A DNA stretch of 64,000 bases, from NCBI GenBank assembly GCA_000752995.2, contig LM994636.1:27770-91769 (forward strand), in the 5' to 3' direction. Below, one piece after another: positions 1-7,179 of the stretch. The stretch's first letter is position 1; each line of letters begins with the position of its first letter. Below the pieces are notes generated by a model. It was given only the letters and a program-made list of their open reading frames with translations. It made no database searches and had not been told where the DNA came from. This DNA is from Haemophilus massiliensis (lineage in GTDB: Bacteria > Pseudomonadota > Gammaproteobacteria > Enterobacterales > Pasteurellaceae). The position numbers and the translations under genes were made by a program.

Positions 1-459
1 GCGGCGATATTGCAGGGTTTCAAACACATATTGCATTACTAAAAATTGTGCTTCGGTGGCGATTTTGGTGCGTTTGAGTTGGTCAGAATAAATCACAGCG
101 CCCATTTCAATTACACGGTTTGGCGCATCAATGCGCATTAAGCTGAACGAACCTACCGCTTTCCCGCCCGCGATATCAATAATTGCAAAAAAGTACGGAT
201 CTTGCGATGCCGCCCACGTCTTCAAAGTGCGGTTAAAATCAGCCTTGTTTTCAAAACGCCCGTAACTTGGCGATAAATATGTCCAGTTTTTCAGCGGCGT
301 ATTCACACCGTAAACCGTCCATAAATCGTCAAAATGACGAGCTGCATCCAGTCTTTCCAAGCGACACGTTTTGCCTTGAAGTTCGTTGATTGTCGGCAAT
401 TTGCCAGCCGTTTGATTTGCCACTGGTTTTCCGATAGGTTGATTGAATTGATTAAACAT
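1..459 (-). CDS. GNAT family N-acetyltransferase, RimJ/RimL-like (3' end outside window)
   Basis: The minus-strand frame is open for 153 codons from an ATG at 459 to the window edge. The start is supported by AGGAG seven bases upstream. The N-terminus (MFNQFNQPIGKPV), an early 'LERLDAARHFDDLW' stretch, and the later 'GSFSLMRIDAPNRVIEMGAV' core with a following 'R-T-x-x-A-T-E-A' acetyl-CoA-loop-like segment resemble RimJ/RimL-type acetyltransferases of about 220 residues, so roughly the last 60 residues are missing. The substrate is unknown. It is one of three unrelated GNAT genes in the window. An uptake signal lies inside the gene near 217. Confidence 0.75.
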   Translation of the reverse strand, partial: MFNQFNQPIGKPVANQTAGKLPTINELQGKTCRLERLDAARHFDDLWTVYGVNTPLKNWTYLSPSYGRFENKADFNRTLKTWAASQDPYFFAIIDIAGGKAVGSFSLMRIDAPNRVIEMGAVIYSDQLKRTKIATEAQFLVMQYVFETLQYRR

Positions 460-574
460 ACGGACTCCTGATTTCCGAGATAAAAAGAATGCCTTGAGTT
501 TATCATCACTACATCGCTTTTTTCCATGGATTGAGCATTTTCATTATTGCTCCGTAGGCTCGGCGCAATGTTTC

Positions 575-691
575 TGCCCGCCAGTTCGCGCACTTTTCGC
601 TAAACTCCCTACGCTTGCGCCGCTTTCTTCAAGCCGAACATCGCTTTATTAATTCGGGTGCGACTTGGTAATAATCCATACGTTTTGTCGT
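575..691 (-). pseudogene. Remnant of an AhpD-like (carboxymuconolactone decarboxylase family) gene
   Basis: The minus strand aligns base by base with the 5' end of the intact AhpD-like gene at 5661-6098: MDYYQ-APE, then MFGL-KAAQA, then REL. The start codon has changed from ATG to ACG (689-691), and the frame breaks after about 15 codons, so it cannot make the protein. The CxxC active-site segment is missing altogether. It is a decayed second copy of that module. Confidence 0.7.
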
Positions 692-844
692 TTTTTGCTC
701 CTTTGTTAAATGTGAATTTGTTTATAATGAGGATGTTATACAGAAAGAGATTGTTTAAATAAATGCGGTAAAGTTGGAATATTTGTGCGAGTTTTCGGGG
801 GATTAGGAGATAAAAAATTGAGTGATTGTCTGATTCCTGCTTAA

Positions 845-1339
845 TTATTTTATTTTTTTCTCACGCTTATTGCCTACATAGCCTTGCTCTTCACACACGC
901 CGATAATTTGATAGCCTTGCTTTTCGTAATACGTATTTAAAAATGCATTGTGGATTGCGCAATCAAGGCGAACAAACTGTTTATCATGCGCCTTGGTCAA
1001 GGCTTCGATCGCAGAAATTAGATGTATTCCCACATTTTTGACCGCAAGGTCGGTGACGAGGTTATGCACGTAATAGGCTGCCTCACCTTTTCGTTTTGCC
1101 CAGCGTTCGTCTTCATCAAGTAAAACCACCGCACCCAGCACCTCACAGTATTTTTTCAACATATATAAATTACCTTGACGCAGCTGTGCTCGATAATAGC
1201 TGATGGGGTAAAGATTTAAATAATCGCAGGTGTTCCACTGCTGAATTTGCTTGCGATCCATCCAGGCAATGCGTTTTTCGTATAAAGTGAAAATCGTCGG
1301 AATATCCGCTTCCTCGGCAAGACTAAATTGATAATCCAT
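845..1339 (-). CDS. GNAT family N-acetyltransferase
   Basis: This 164-residue protein starts at an ATG with GGAGC nine bases upstream. It has GNAT features: an N-terminal 'ADIPTIFTLYEKRIAWMD' helix, a central strand 'LGAVVLLDE', a 'YVHNLVTDLAVKNVGIHLI' acetyl-CoA-binding strand and loop (residues about 90-108, where the usual R/Q-x-x-G-x-G/A loop is degenerate), and a C-terminal 'LDCAIHN-FLNTYYEKQGY' segment. Family members of this length acetylate small amines or peptides; the substrate here is unknown. It is flanked by gene remnants on both sides and is the only intact gene in the first 3 kb. Confidence 0.75.
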   Translation of the reverse strand: MDYQFSLAEEADIPTIFTLYEKRIAWMDRKQIQQWNTCDYLNLYPISYYRAQLRQGNLYMLKKYCEVLGAVVLLDEDERWAKRKGEAAYYVHNLVTDLAVKNVGIHLISAIEALTKAHDKQFVRLDCAIHNAFLNTYYEKQGYQIIGVCEEQGYVGNKREKKIK

Positions 1340-1428
1340 TTGGGCTCCGTTTGAAAAATTGAATGCACTTATCTTATCAGAAAATCATAATAGCGAATCG
1401 CTTTTTAAAAAGTGCGGGTGTTTTTTCG

Positions 1429-1617
1429 TCAAAATGCACGTGGTCGGATTTTTGGAAAATTTGCACAATTATTTTTGCCACAATCTAGTTTCCGCCACAG
1501 ATGACGGTATTTCCACATAAAGTCGGCCATAAACCTGCGCTTGCCCCTGCATTGCTTAGTTGATTTCGTCAATTTTCGCCAAAAGCAGCAAAATTTGCTG
1601 ATAATATTGCAAGCCAT
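1429..1617 (-). pseudogene. Remnant of a LysR-type regulator (middle part)
   Basis: On the minus strand the DNA matches the region of the intact LysR gene at 6206-7117 that follows the HTH: 'LQYYQQI-LLLAKIDEIN' then, after an in-frame stop, 'AMQGQAQVYGRLYVEIPSSVAE'. Several stops interrupt it, and both the HTH and most of the effector domain are missing. Together with the AhpD-like remnant at 575-691 it is the wreck of a second LysR/AhpD module like the one at 5.7-7.1 kb. Confidence 0.65.
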
Positions 1618-1619
1618 CT

Positions 1620-1893
1620 GTGGTCGGCTGTATCGTCGTCGGCGTCACCGAACCTGCCATTTACGGCATCAACTTACCGCTTAAAAGACCAATGATCGGC
1701 GTTATAGCAGGTGCTGCCTCAGGCGGCGTGGTCGCAGGTTTACTTGGTGCCACCGCATTCGTGTACGGCTATTCCACCGAGAATTTTCCAACACACCATT
1801 ATGGCAATCATCGCCGCCATTATCACTGCAATTGTCGTGGCAGCCATTGTCACAGCGGTACTCAGATTTGATGAGAAGGATTTAAATCACTAA
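1620..1893 (+). pseudogene. 3' remnant of a beta-glucoside-type PTS EIIBC gene
   Basis: The first frame encodes 'EPAIYGINLPLKRPMIGVIA' followed by a Gly/Ala-rich membrane segment, diagnostic of the C-terminal part of PTS sugar permeases of the BglF type. After about codon 50 the reading shifts by one, and the other frame continues with a hydrophobic helix and ends in LRFDEKDLNH and a stop at 1891-1893. The EIIB domain and most of EIIC are absent. Non-functional. Confidence 0.7.
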
Positions 1894-1902
1894 GGTGAAA
1901 TG

Positions 1903-1933
1903 AAAAAGTGCGGTGAAAATTGCCGCACTTTTT
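1903..1933. terminator. Inverted uptake-signal pair forming a terminator
   Basis: AAAAAGTGCGG and CCGCACTTTTT form an 11-bp stem with a 9-base loop, A-rich before and T-rich after. It lies between two converging gene remnants. Paired head-to-head uptake signals serving as terminators are common in Pasteurellaceae. Confidence 0.75.
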
Positions 1934-1984
1934 GGAGCATGCTCACAAAAAACCGACCGGTTAATTTTCACATTTACGATCGCC

Positions 1985-2345
1985 CCGTATGCAATCCCGC
2001 TTTGCCGTTTTCCCACCGCATTTTGAGTACGGCGAGAGCTTAGGATTTGGTGCTTTGCCATTGCCTGGCTTTCGTAGTTGCTGCCTGAAATTTCAATGAA
2101 ACCAATGTCTAATTTGGACAGTTTTTGCACTACAAGAATGCTGTCATTTTCGTCAACCCCGCCTCTTTAGAAGTTCGCCGAATTGAGTTTTACTCCCACC
2201 AAAAATTCAGGCGACACAGCTTGGCGAATTTGGTGGTAAATTTCTAATAAAAAGCGCATTCAATTTTCTAAACTGCTGCCCCATTTATCGGTATGATGGT
2301 TATGGTGCGGTGAAAGAAATTGGTTGATTAAATAGCCGTGTTTAC
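1985..2345 (-). pseudogene. Remnant of an old-yellow-enzyme (NADH:flavin oxidoreductase) gene
   Basis: Reading the minus strand gives 'HGYLINQFLSPHHN', 'HTDKWGSSLEN-stop-MRFLLEIYHQIRQ', 'VSPEFLVGVKLNSANF-stop' and 'LDIGFIEISGSNYE', in the order found in the central barrel of OYE/NemA-like flavin oxidoreductases. At least two stops and a frameshift interrupt it, and both ends are missing. Confidence 0.75.
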
Positions 2346-2548
2346 AGATGTTTCGCAAGCACTCGCTTAATTTAGTTGTGGCTTGGGATACGCATTTCAG
2401 TTTATCGCATAAGGCAAAATGGTTGACGTTTTTTCGCCTAAGATAACTAACAGCGGTTGAGTTAAAAGCCGGGATGGTTCTTTATCGAATGATGAAAATT
2501 TAAACAAGTGGTCAGCATTAACAAACGAAAATAATCCTATTGCCCATT

Positions 2549-2634
2549 GCACCACGCACACGGATTTATACGACGATATGAGCAAAATCCCGTTTGATAA
2601 ATTTGAGCAATTTTTTAAAGCGAATTTGAAATAA
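2549..2634 (+). pseudogene. C-terminal remnant of an alpha/beta hydrolase
   Basis: The encoded tail 'THTDLYDDMSKIPFDKFEQF' ends at a TAA at 2632-2634 and is nearly identical to the last residues of the intact hydrolase at 40822-41958 (THTDLYDNTTNKIPFDKFEQF). Nothing homologous precedes it. It contains the catalytic-His region only, so it is a decayed partial duplicate. Confidence 0.75.
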
Positions 2635-2780
2635 TGAAGCAAAAGTGCGGTCGGTTTTGGGGATATTTTTACATAATGCCGACTGTTAACGGCAAACTTA
2701 TCTCCCGTTTTTCTTCGCTTGTTTGCCTAATTCGTTGGTGGCTTACTTTTTTAAAGGCGGATAAAGTGTGTCAAAATGGT

Positions 2781-3103
2781 TCATTTAGGGCGCACAATCG
2801 CCGTGATGTAAGCAATATGCGCCAAGGCGTTCACCCACATTGATGAATGCATATTGCCAGGATAACGCAAGAAATTTTCGCGTTCGTTGAACGTCGCCAT
2901 ATTGATGATGACAGGCGCGCCACCAGGTAAAACGTATTCTTCAAATTGGTGAATGAAGAGCGCTATCAGGCTTGCCGTCAAAATAATTTGAATGGGCGAT
3001 AGCGTATGTACGCCCAAAACATCATATAAAACGACAAGGCAATAAATGCTAGAAAGGTTAAGCGAAACCAGTTATTGTGGTAAAAGTTAAATAGGGTTTT
3101 CAT
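2781..3103 (-). pseudogene. HXXEE-domain membrane protein, frameshifted and truncated
   Basis: A plausible start at 3103 (GGGAAAACA upstream) encodes MKTLFNFYHNNWFRLTFLAF and a membrane segment. Near 3010 the frame must shift to continue into 'IHQFEEYVLPGGAP' and 'NMHSSMWVNALAH', which carry the H-x-x-E-E motif of the HXXEE family (small integral membrane proteins of unknown function). The reading stops after about 107 residues; relatives are longer. Confidence 0.6.
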
Positions 3104-3142
3104 TGTTTTCCCTTTAAGTTAAGCGATCAAATTTTGCGGATT

Positions 3143-3222
3143 TTTTGCAACAAACACTTGCGTTTGAACGTTGGTTTTGCCAACGGTTTGAGGTGCGAGC
3201 GTAGCGAGTAAATTTGACCGTT
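3143..3222 (+). repeat. Interspersed repeat, copy 1 of 3
   Basis: A roughly 75-bp element containing 'ACTTGCGTTTGAACGTTGG', 'TTTGCCAACGG' and 'GTGCGAGCGTAGCGAGTAAA', ending in TTTGACCGTTT. A second copy in the same orientation lies at 3941-4026, so the two bracket the TetR pseudogene. A third, inverted copy lies at 5550-5640. Confidence 0.7.
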
Positions 3223-3315
3223 TGCGGGTAGTTTTTGGTTGTCAAGTGCGGTCATTTTATCGCTTGTTTTTAAACAAAAATACCGTCAAAATTGCCTTTA
3301 TTTGCCAAGATAACC

Positions 3316-3337
3316 ATACAAAACTTAAAATTTGTAT
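3316..3337. promoter_or_regulatory. Putative TetR operator, copy 1
   Basis: ATACAAA, eight bases, TTTGTAT: an inverted repeat 31 bases before the TetR start. The corresponding place before the paralogous TetR gene (30792-30813) holds AGACAAA with TTTGTCT at the same spacing, so the symmetry has been kept although the outer bases differ. Confidence 0.55.
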
Positions 3338-3368
3338 CATTGAGATAACAAAATAAGGAAAAATTGTT

Positions 3369-3922
3369 ATGAGCGACAAACAAGATTTACGCGTTATCTG
3401 CACGCATAAAATAATTAGACAAACGTTAATTAACTTATTGAAAAACAAAGAATTTGAACAAATTGCTGTGCAAGAAATTGTAGATTTGGCGATGGTCAAT
3501 CGCGCCACGTTTTACAAATATTATTCAGGTAAAAGCGATTTAGCTGGCAGAATGATTGCCGACTTTAAAGCGGAATATCAAACCTTGTTGCAAGAGCGGC
3601 TTTCAGGCAGCCTGAATATTCAAACGCTGATGAACGCCGCCATTCCTGCGCTTTATGACCAGCGTGAATTGATTTTGTCGCTGTGGAAAATCAAAACGAA
3701 ACGGCATCATCTTTGGGACGATATGTTTTTGATGATCAAGCAAAATTTCATCAATCATCAGCAAGCTAAATTCCCTAATAAAAACTTTGATTATCAGGGC
3801 GAATTTTGGCAACGATGATTTTAAAAACTGCCCACTACTATTTTTCGCAAAATCTGCCAATTCCGATAAAACAAGTTTGGGCGGATATTGGGGCGGTTTT
3901 AGATGTGGTTCAGGCTGGATAA
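3369..3922 (+). pseudogene. TetR/AcrR-family regulator, frameshifted second copy
   Basis: It is a close paralogue of the intact TetR gene at 30845-31396. The HTH (residues about 25-55, 'EIVDLAMVNRATFYKYYSGK') and most of the ligand domain are intact, but one A is missing from the 'GGCGAAATTTT' found in the paralogue. The frame therefore ends at 3818 after 149 residues. In the next frame the conserved end (MILKTAHYYFSQN, then PIPIKQVWADIGAVL) continues to a stop at 3922. A Kingella-type uptake 12-mer lies inside it at 3605, replacing paralogue sequence. The product may keep DNA binding but loses its last two helices. Alternatively this is a sequencing error. Confidence 0.8.
3605..3616 (+). repeat. 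12-mer identical to the Kingella-type DNA uptake sequence
   Basis: AGGCAGCCTGAA, in the palindromic context TTCAGGCAGCCTGAA, lies within the TetR pseudogene. It matches the 'kingDUS' dialect of Neisseriaceae as I remember it, not the Pasteurellaceae signal. The paralogue has GGGCAGCGGCGATATT here instead. Confidence 0.6.
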
Positions 3923-3940
3923 AATCACGCCGAATTTTTG

Positions 3941-4026
3941 TAGATTTTTGCTTGACAAACGCTTGTGTTTGAATGTTGGCTTTGCCAACGGCACGTAGTG
4001 CGAGCGTAGCGAGTAATTTGACCGTC
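3941..4026 (+). repeat. Interspersed repeat, copy 2 of 3
   Basis: Same orientation as copy 1: 'CGCTTGTGTTTGAATGTTGG', 'TTTGCCAACGGCACGTAGTG', 'CGAGCGTAGCGAGTAATTTG', then ACCGTCTAACG. It begins directly after the end of the TetR pseudogene. Confidence 0.7.
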
Positions 4027-4048
4027 TAACGTTTTACCCATTAAAAAA

Positions 4049-4074
4049 CGACCCGAATACAAATTTCCGGGTCG
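4049..4074 (-). terminator. Rho-independent terminator of the 4.1-6.1 kb operon
   Basis: On the minus strand CGACCCG and CGGGTCG form a 7-bp GC-rich stem with a 12-base loop followed by TTTTTT, 30 bases beyond the SDR stop codon. Confidence 0.75.
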
Positions 4075-4102
4075 CTTTGTTTATGGTTCTAACGAGAAAA
4101 AA

Positions 4103-4831
4103 TTACAGTCTAAAATCCGCTCGCCATTCTGGAAACGCTTTGGCAAACTTGCTGGTATCCAAATTAGGATTTGGGTCGGCAACGTTGTAAATACCGCTTT
4201 CTTTGGCTTCAATCGCCAAAAATGCCGCCAATGCCGCAGCGTGAATGTGCAAACTTGGCATTCCTTCAACAGGCGTTTCAATGCCTGTGTCTGTGCCGTA
4301 GAGCAAGCCGTTGCGTAGCACCACGCCAATAAAATTGCCGTTTAATGTTTGTTGTTCCAAGCTATGTACTGCTTTGGCAGTTTCGCCGTAGGCTGGATCG
4401 TTGAAATCCAATAGCGCCGATTCTTCTGTGTGCGGTTTGTCGCTGGGTGCGTAAACGAACGCCAAACTTTGGGCGATAAATTTGCTTGCGCCTGCTGCTT
4501 CTGCCGCTTTAACCAAATTTGCCGTGCCAACTTCACGCAAACGGGCGTTGCGAACCAGTGCCGCTTCCATTTCGTCCGCTTTTAAGCCGTGCGGCAAGTC
4601 GGTTAATTGGTGCTGCACGATGTCAGGTTTCGCCGCCACGACGGCTTCACGCAATGCCGCTTCGTCATACACGTCCACGACCACAGGTTTTACGCCAATA
4701 GCTTCCAACGTCGCCACTTTTTCCGCACGGCGTGTTGTGCCGTACACGGTGTAACCTGCGTTAATCAATAAACGGCTCAACGCCATTCCAATCACGCCGC
4801 TCGCGCCTGCTAAAAATACAGTTTTGCTCAT
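4103..4831 (-). CDS. NAD(P)-dependent oxidoreductase, extended SDR/epimerase type
   Basis: A 242-residue protein with an N-terminal dinucleotide fold: beta strand TVFLA followed by G9-x-x-G12-x-x-G15 (GASGVIG). It is shorter than sugar epimerases (about 310). Near residue 148 a Y-G-E-T-A-K stretch stands where YxxxK is expected but is one residue too long, so catalysis is uncertain. The start has AAGGAAAG upstream. It is the last gene of a likely operon (AhpD-like, azoreductase-like, SDR; 31-bp gap to the previous gene) that ends in the terminator at 4049. The C-terminal half of a second copy lies at 8599-8770. Substrate unknown. Confidence 0.8.
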   Translation of the reverse strand: MSKTVFLAGASGVIGMALSRLLINAGYTVYGTTRRAEKVATLEAIGVKPVVVDVYDEAALREAVVAAKPDIVQHQLTDLPHGLKADEMEAALVRNARLREVGTANLVKAAEAAGASKFIAQSLAFVYAPSDKPHTEESALLDFNDPAYGETAKAVHSLEQQTLNGNFIGVVLRNGLLYGTDTGIETPVEGMPSLHIHAAALAAFLAIEAKESGIYNVADPNPNLDTSKFAKAFPEWRADFRL

Positions 4832-4862
4832 TTTGCTTTCCTTATTTGTTGATTTTTGTGTT

Positions 4863-5495
4863 TTAAAGACCGTTTAGATGGTCAATCTGCTGATAAAGTT
4901 CATTTTTCGCTTGTTCAATTAAGGCTGATTTGTCATTGCCTTGAATGTCCAAACCTTGGGCGCGAATTAATTTCATATGGTTAATGCCCATATTGTGCAA
5001 GGTGACACGCAAGAACTGCGGCGCAATATCAAGGGTTTGATAGCGGAAATCGGTGGAAAAATCGCTGCCACTGGTCAATACGGCGGTCACTTTGGTTTTG
5101 TCCGACATCAAGCCTTGATAGCCTTGTGGTATGAAAGCAAAGGTTTCGCCGATAATCAACACGTTATCAAAAAAATCTTTCAAGCGTGCGGGTACGTTGA
5201 AATTGTGAATAGGCGCGTAGATAAAAATCCAATCCGCCGCTTTCCACGCTGCTAACAACTTTCGCTGCTGGGTGTAATCGTGTTTTTGTTTGTCCGACAT
5301 CAATGCAGGATCGCGCACATTTAAGGTTTCTGCCGAAATTTGCGGCAAGTGAAAATCAGGGTCGTACAAATTAAACGTGGTAATTTGTGCGTTTTCAAGT
5401 TGGGCGATTTTGTTCAACCCTGCATTAGCCAACTGATTTGCCGTACGGTTTGGATTAGAAAAATCGGGGTGGGCGATGATGTTTAAAATGTTCAT
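4863..5495 (-). CDS. FMN-dependent NAD(P)H oxidoreductase, flavodoxin-like fold (azoreductase/quinone reductase type)
   Basis: A 210-residue protein starting MNILNIIAHP with AAGGAAAG upstream. It has the flavodoxin-2 pattern: a phosphate-binding strand-loop (IIAHPDFSNPNRT, residues 6-18) and the FMN/quinone loop 'APIHNFNVPARLKDFFDNVL' (94-113) followed by GETF. Relatives (AzoR, MdaB, KefF families) carry out two-electron reduction of quinones or azo compounds in the cytoplasm. It sits between the AhpD-like and SDR genes in one transcription unit, which points to electrophile or quinone detoxification. A distinct homologue lies at 16591-17193. Confidence 0.85.
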   Translation of the reverse strand: MNILNIIAHPDFSNPNRTANQLANAGLNKIAQLENAQITTFNLYDPDFHLPQISAETLNVRDPALMSDKQKHDYTQQRKLLAAWKAADWIFIYAPIHNFNVPARLKDFFDNVLIIGETFAFIPQGYQGLMSDKTKVTAVLTSGSDFSTDFRYQTLDIAPQFLRVTLHNMGINHMKLIRAQGLDIQGNDKSALIEQAKNELYQQIDHLNGL

Positions 5496-5511
5496 TTACT
5501 TTCCTTTTTTG

Positions 5512-5533
5512 CGGGTAGCTTTATGAGCCACCC
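5512..5533. repeat. Hairpin carrying the AAGCTACCC-type motif
   Basis: CGGGTAGCT and AGCCACCCG form a 9-bp arm pair (one mismatch) just upstream of the azoreductase-like gene. The left arm contains an 11/12 match to the recurring AAGCTACCCGAA. It could attenuate read-through from the AhpD-like gene. Confidence 0.5.
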
Positions 5534-5549
5534 GAAATTTTGCACGGTT

Positions 5550-5640
5550 CAAACCGTTAACGGTTAAATTACTCGCTGCGCTCGCACTGCGTGCCGTTGG
5601 CAGGTCAAGGTTCAAACGCAAGCGTTTGTGTCTTAAAAAT
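5550..5640 (-). repeat. Interspersed repeat, copy 3 of 3 (inverted)
   Basis: On the minus strand: 'ACAAACGCTTGCGTTTGAAC', 'CCTGCCAACGGCACGCAGTG', 'CGAGCGCAGCGAGTAATTTA', then the palindrome ACCGTTAACGGT. It is the same element as 3143-3222 and 3941-4026. Confidence 0.7.
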
Positions 5641-5660
5641 AGACAAAAAATCTACCGCAC

Positions 5661-6098
5661 TTATTCAGGCTGCACGCCAAAGCCTACGCCAAAACGGTTC
5701 CACGCGTTAATCGTGGCGATTTCAAAAGTAAGTTCTGCCATTTCTTGCTCGCTAAATTGGGCTTTCACTTCGTCATAAATTTCCTGCGCCGCCCCTTTTT
5801 GTGCGACCAGCGTTAACGTTTCCGTCCAAAGAAAGGCGGCGCGCTCACGCTCGCTAAAAAACGGCGTTTCACGCCAAGCGTTTAGGGCAAAAATGCGGCG
5901 GCTGTCTTCGCCTGCTTTGAGTGCATCGGCGACGTGCATATCAATGCAGAAAGCACAGCCGTTGATTTGCGATGCGCGAATACGCACCAATTCACGCAAA
6001 CTTTTTTCTAAACTGCTCGCTTGTGCCGCTTTTTCCAAGCCAAACATCGCTTTCATCGCTTCTGGTGCGGCTTGGTAATAATCCATTCGTTTTGTCAT
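5661..6098 (-). CDS. Carboxymuconolactone decarboxylase family protein, AhpD-like alkylhydroperoxidase
   Basis: A 145-residue all-helical protein. The active-site signature C48-A-F-C51-x3-H55 (in 'NGCAFCIDMH') with the preceding 'LRELVRIRASQIN' is that of AhpD-like CMD domains, in which the CxxC pair reduces hydroperoxides. The start has AAAGGAAAC upstream. It is first in the operon with the azoreductase-like and SDR genes and divergent from the LysR gene starting at 6206, so the roughly 105-bp gap probably holds both promoters and the LysR site. A decayed copy lies at 575-691. Confidence 0.85.
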   Translation of the reverse strand: MTKRMDYYQAAPEAMKAMFGLEKAAQASSLEKSLRELVRIRASQINGCAFCIDMHVADALKAGEDSRRIFALNAWRETPFFSERERAAFLWTETLTLVAQKGAAQEIYDEVKAQFSEQEMAELTFEIATINAWNRFGVGFGVQPE

Positions 6099-6205
6099 TT
6101 TGTTTCCTTTTGTGATTTCGTGTTGAATGCGTGCATTATATCGGCTAGATTATTTAGATAAATAGGGTAAAATCGGTTTATTTGTACGATATTCCGGATA
6201 ATGAT

Positions 6206-7117
6206 GTGGCACTTGATAAACTAGAAGCAATGAAAGCCTTTTGCAAAATTGTGGAAACAGGCAGTTTTAAGCAGGCGGCGGAAATCTTGGGCGTGGCAAC
6301 GACTACGCTTTCAGGGCAAATTCAGAATTTTGAGCAGCAATTAGGTGTGAAATTGCTGCACCGCACAACGCGTAAGGTTTCAGCCACGGCGGACGGTTTG
6401 CAATATTATCAGCAAATTTCACCGCTTTTGGCGGAAATTGACGAAATCAACCAAGCAATGCAGGGGCAATCGCAGCTTGCGGGTAACTTAATTGTGGAAA
6501 TGCCGTCGCCTGTGGCAGATTATTTAATTGTGCCGAATTTGCCGACATTTGCGGCGAAATACCCCAATTTACGCCTAGAAATTGGCAGTAGCGAGCGTGT
6601 GGTGGATTTGGTTAAAGACGGCGTAGATTGTGCCATTCGTGGCGGCATGATTGCCGATGAAAGTTTGGTGGCGAAAGTGATTGGGCAAATGCCGTTTTGC
6701 TTATGTGCCACGCCTGAATATTTAGCGAAAATGCCTGAAATCAAAGTCTTGGACGATTTGCACGCACACCGTTATTTGTCGTTTAAATTTGCCGCAACGG
6801 GCAAGCTAGACCGTGTGCGACTGGCAGGCGGTACACCTGCCCCTATCGCAACGCCTGTGCAAACGTTCAACAATGCACAAACCTATTTTCAAGCTGTGTT
6901 GGCAGGATTGGGCATTGCTAATGTGCCCAAAGTGTTCGCTCAACCACACATTGCGGCAAAACGGCTTCGCCCAATTTTGCCCGACATTGAGCTTATGGCA
7001 ATGCCGATGAGTTTTGTCTATCCGCAATCTAAATTCACGCCCAAGCGTGTCAAAGTGTTTGCCGAGTGGGTCGAACAGTTGGTGGCGGAAAATGCGGCTT
7101 GGCAACGTTTGGGGTAG
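6206..7117 (+). CDS. LysR-family transcriptional regulator
   Basis: N-terminal winged HTH ('GSFKQAAEILGVATTTLSGQ') followed by the linker helix and an effector domain ('VDLVKDGVDCAIRGG' and 'LAGLGIANVPK' are typical). The start is uncertain: the frame is open upstream, with TTG at 6182 and GTG at 6206. I chose GTG because 'VALDKLEAMKAFCKIVETGSF' fits the family N-terminus; an internal ATG at 6230 is also possible. About 303 residues. It is divergent from the AhpD-like operon, which it most likely controls; LysR proteins usually activate the divergent operon and repress themselves. Confidence 0.85.
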   Translation: MALDKLEAMKAFCKIVETGSFKQAAEILGVATTTLSGQIQNFEQQLGVKLLHRTTRKVSATADGLQYYQQISPLLAEIDEINQAMQGQSQLAGNLIVEMPSPVADYLIVPNLPTFAAKYPNLRLEIGSSERVVDLVKDGVDCAIRGGMIADESLVAKVIGQMPFCLCATPEYLAKMPEIKVLDDLHAHRYLSFKFAATGKLDRVRLAGGTPAPIATPVQTFNNAQTYFQAVLAGLGIANVPKVFAQPHIAAKRLRPILPDIELMAMPMSFVYPQSKFTPKRVKVFAEWVEQLVAENAAWQRLG

Positions 7118-7130
7118 GTTTAGTTTTGTA

Positions 7131-7165
7131 CATTTCCACCCAAATTTGACCGTTTAACGGTTCGC
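7131..7165 (-). repeat. USS-like element with altered core
   Basis: On the minus strand: CCGTTAAACGGTCAAATTTG, then GGTGGAAATGTACAAAA. The half after ACGGTC matches the AT-rich helical extension of Pasteurellaceae uptake signals, but the AAGTGCGGT core is replaced. See the finding on this family. Confidence 0.5.
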
Positions 7166-7179
7166 ACCGTGTAAAAAAC

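Noticed and set aside
2634..2843. Plus-strand gene of 69 codons
   Set aside because: It starts in the tail of a hydrolase remnant, translates an uptake signal and a repeat, and overlaps the HXXEE gene on the other strand.
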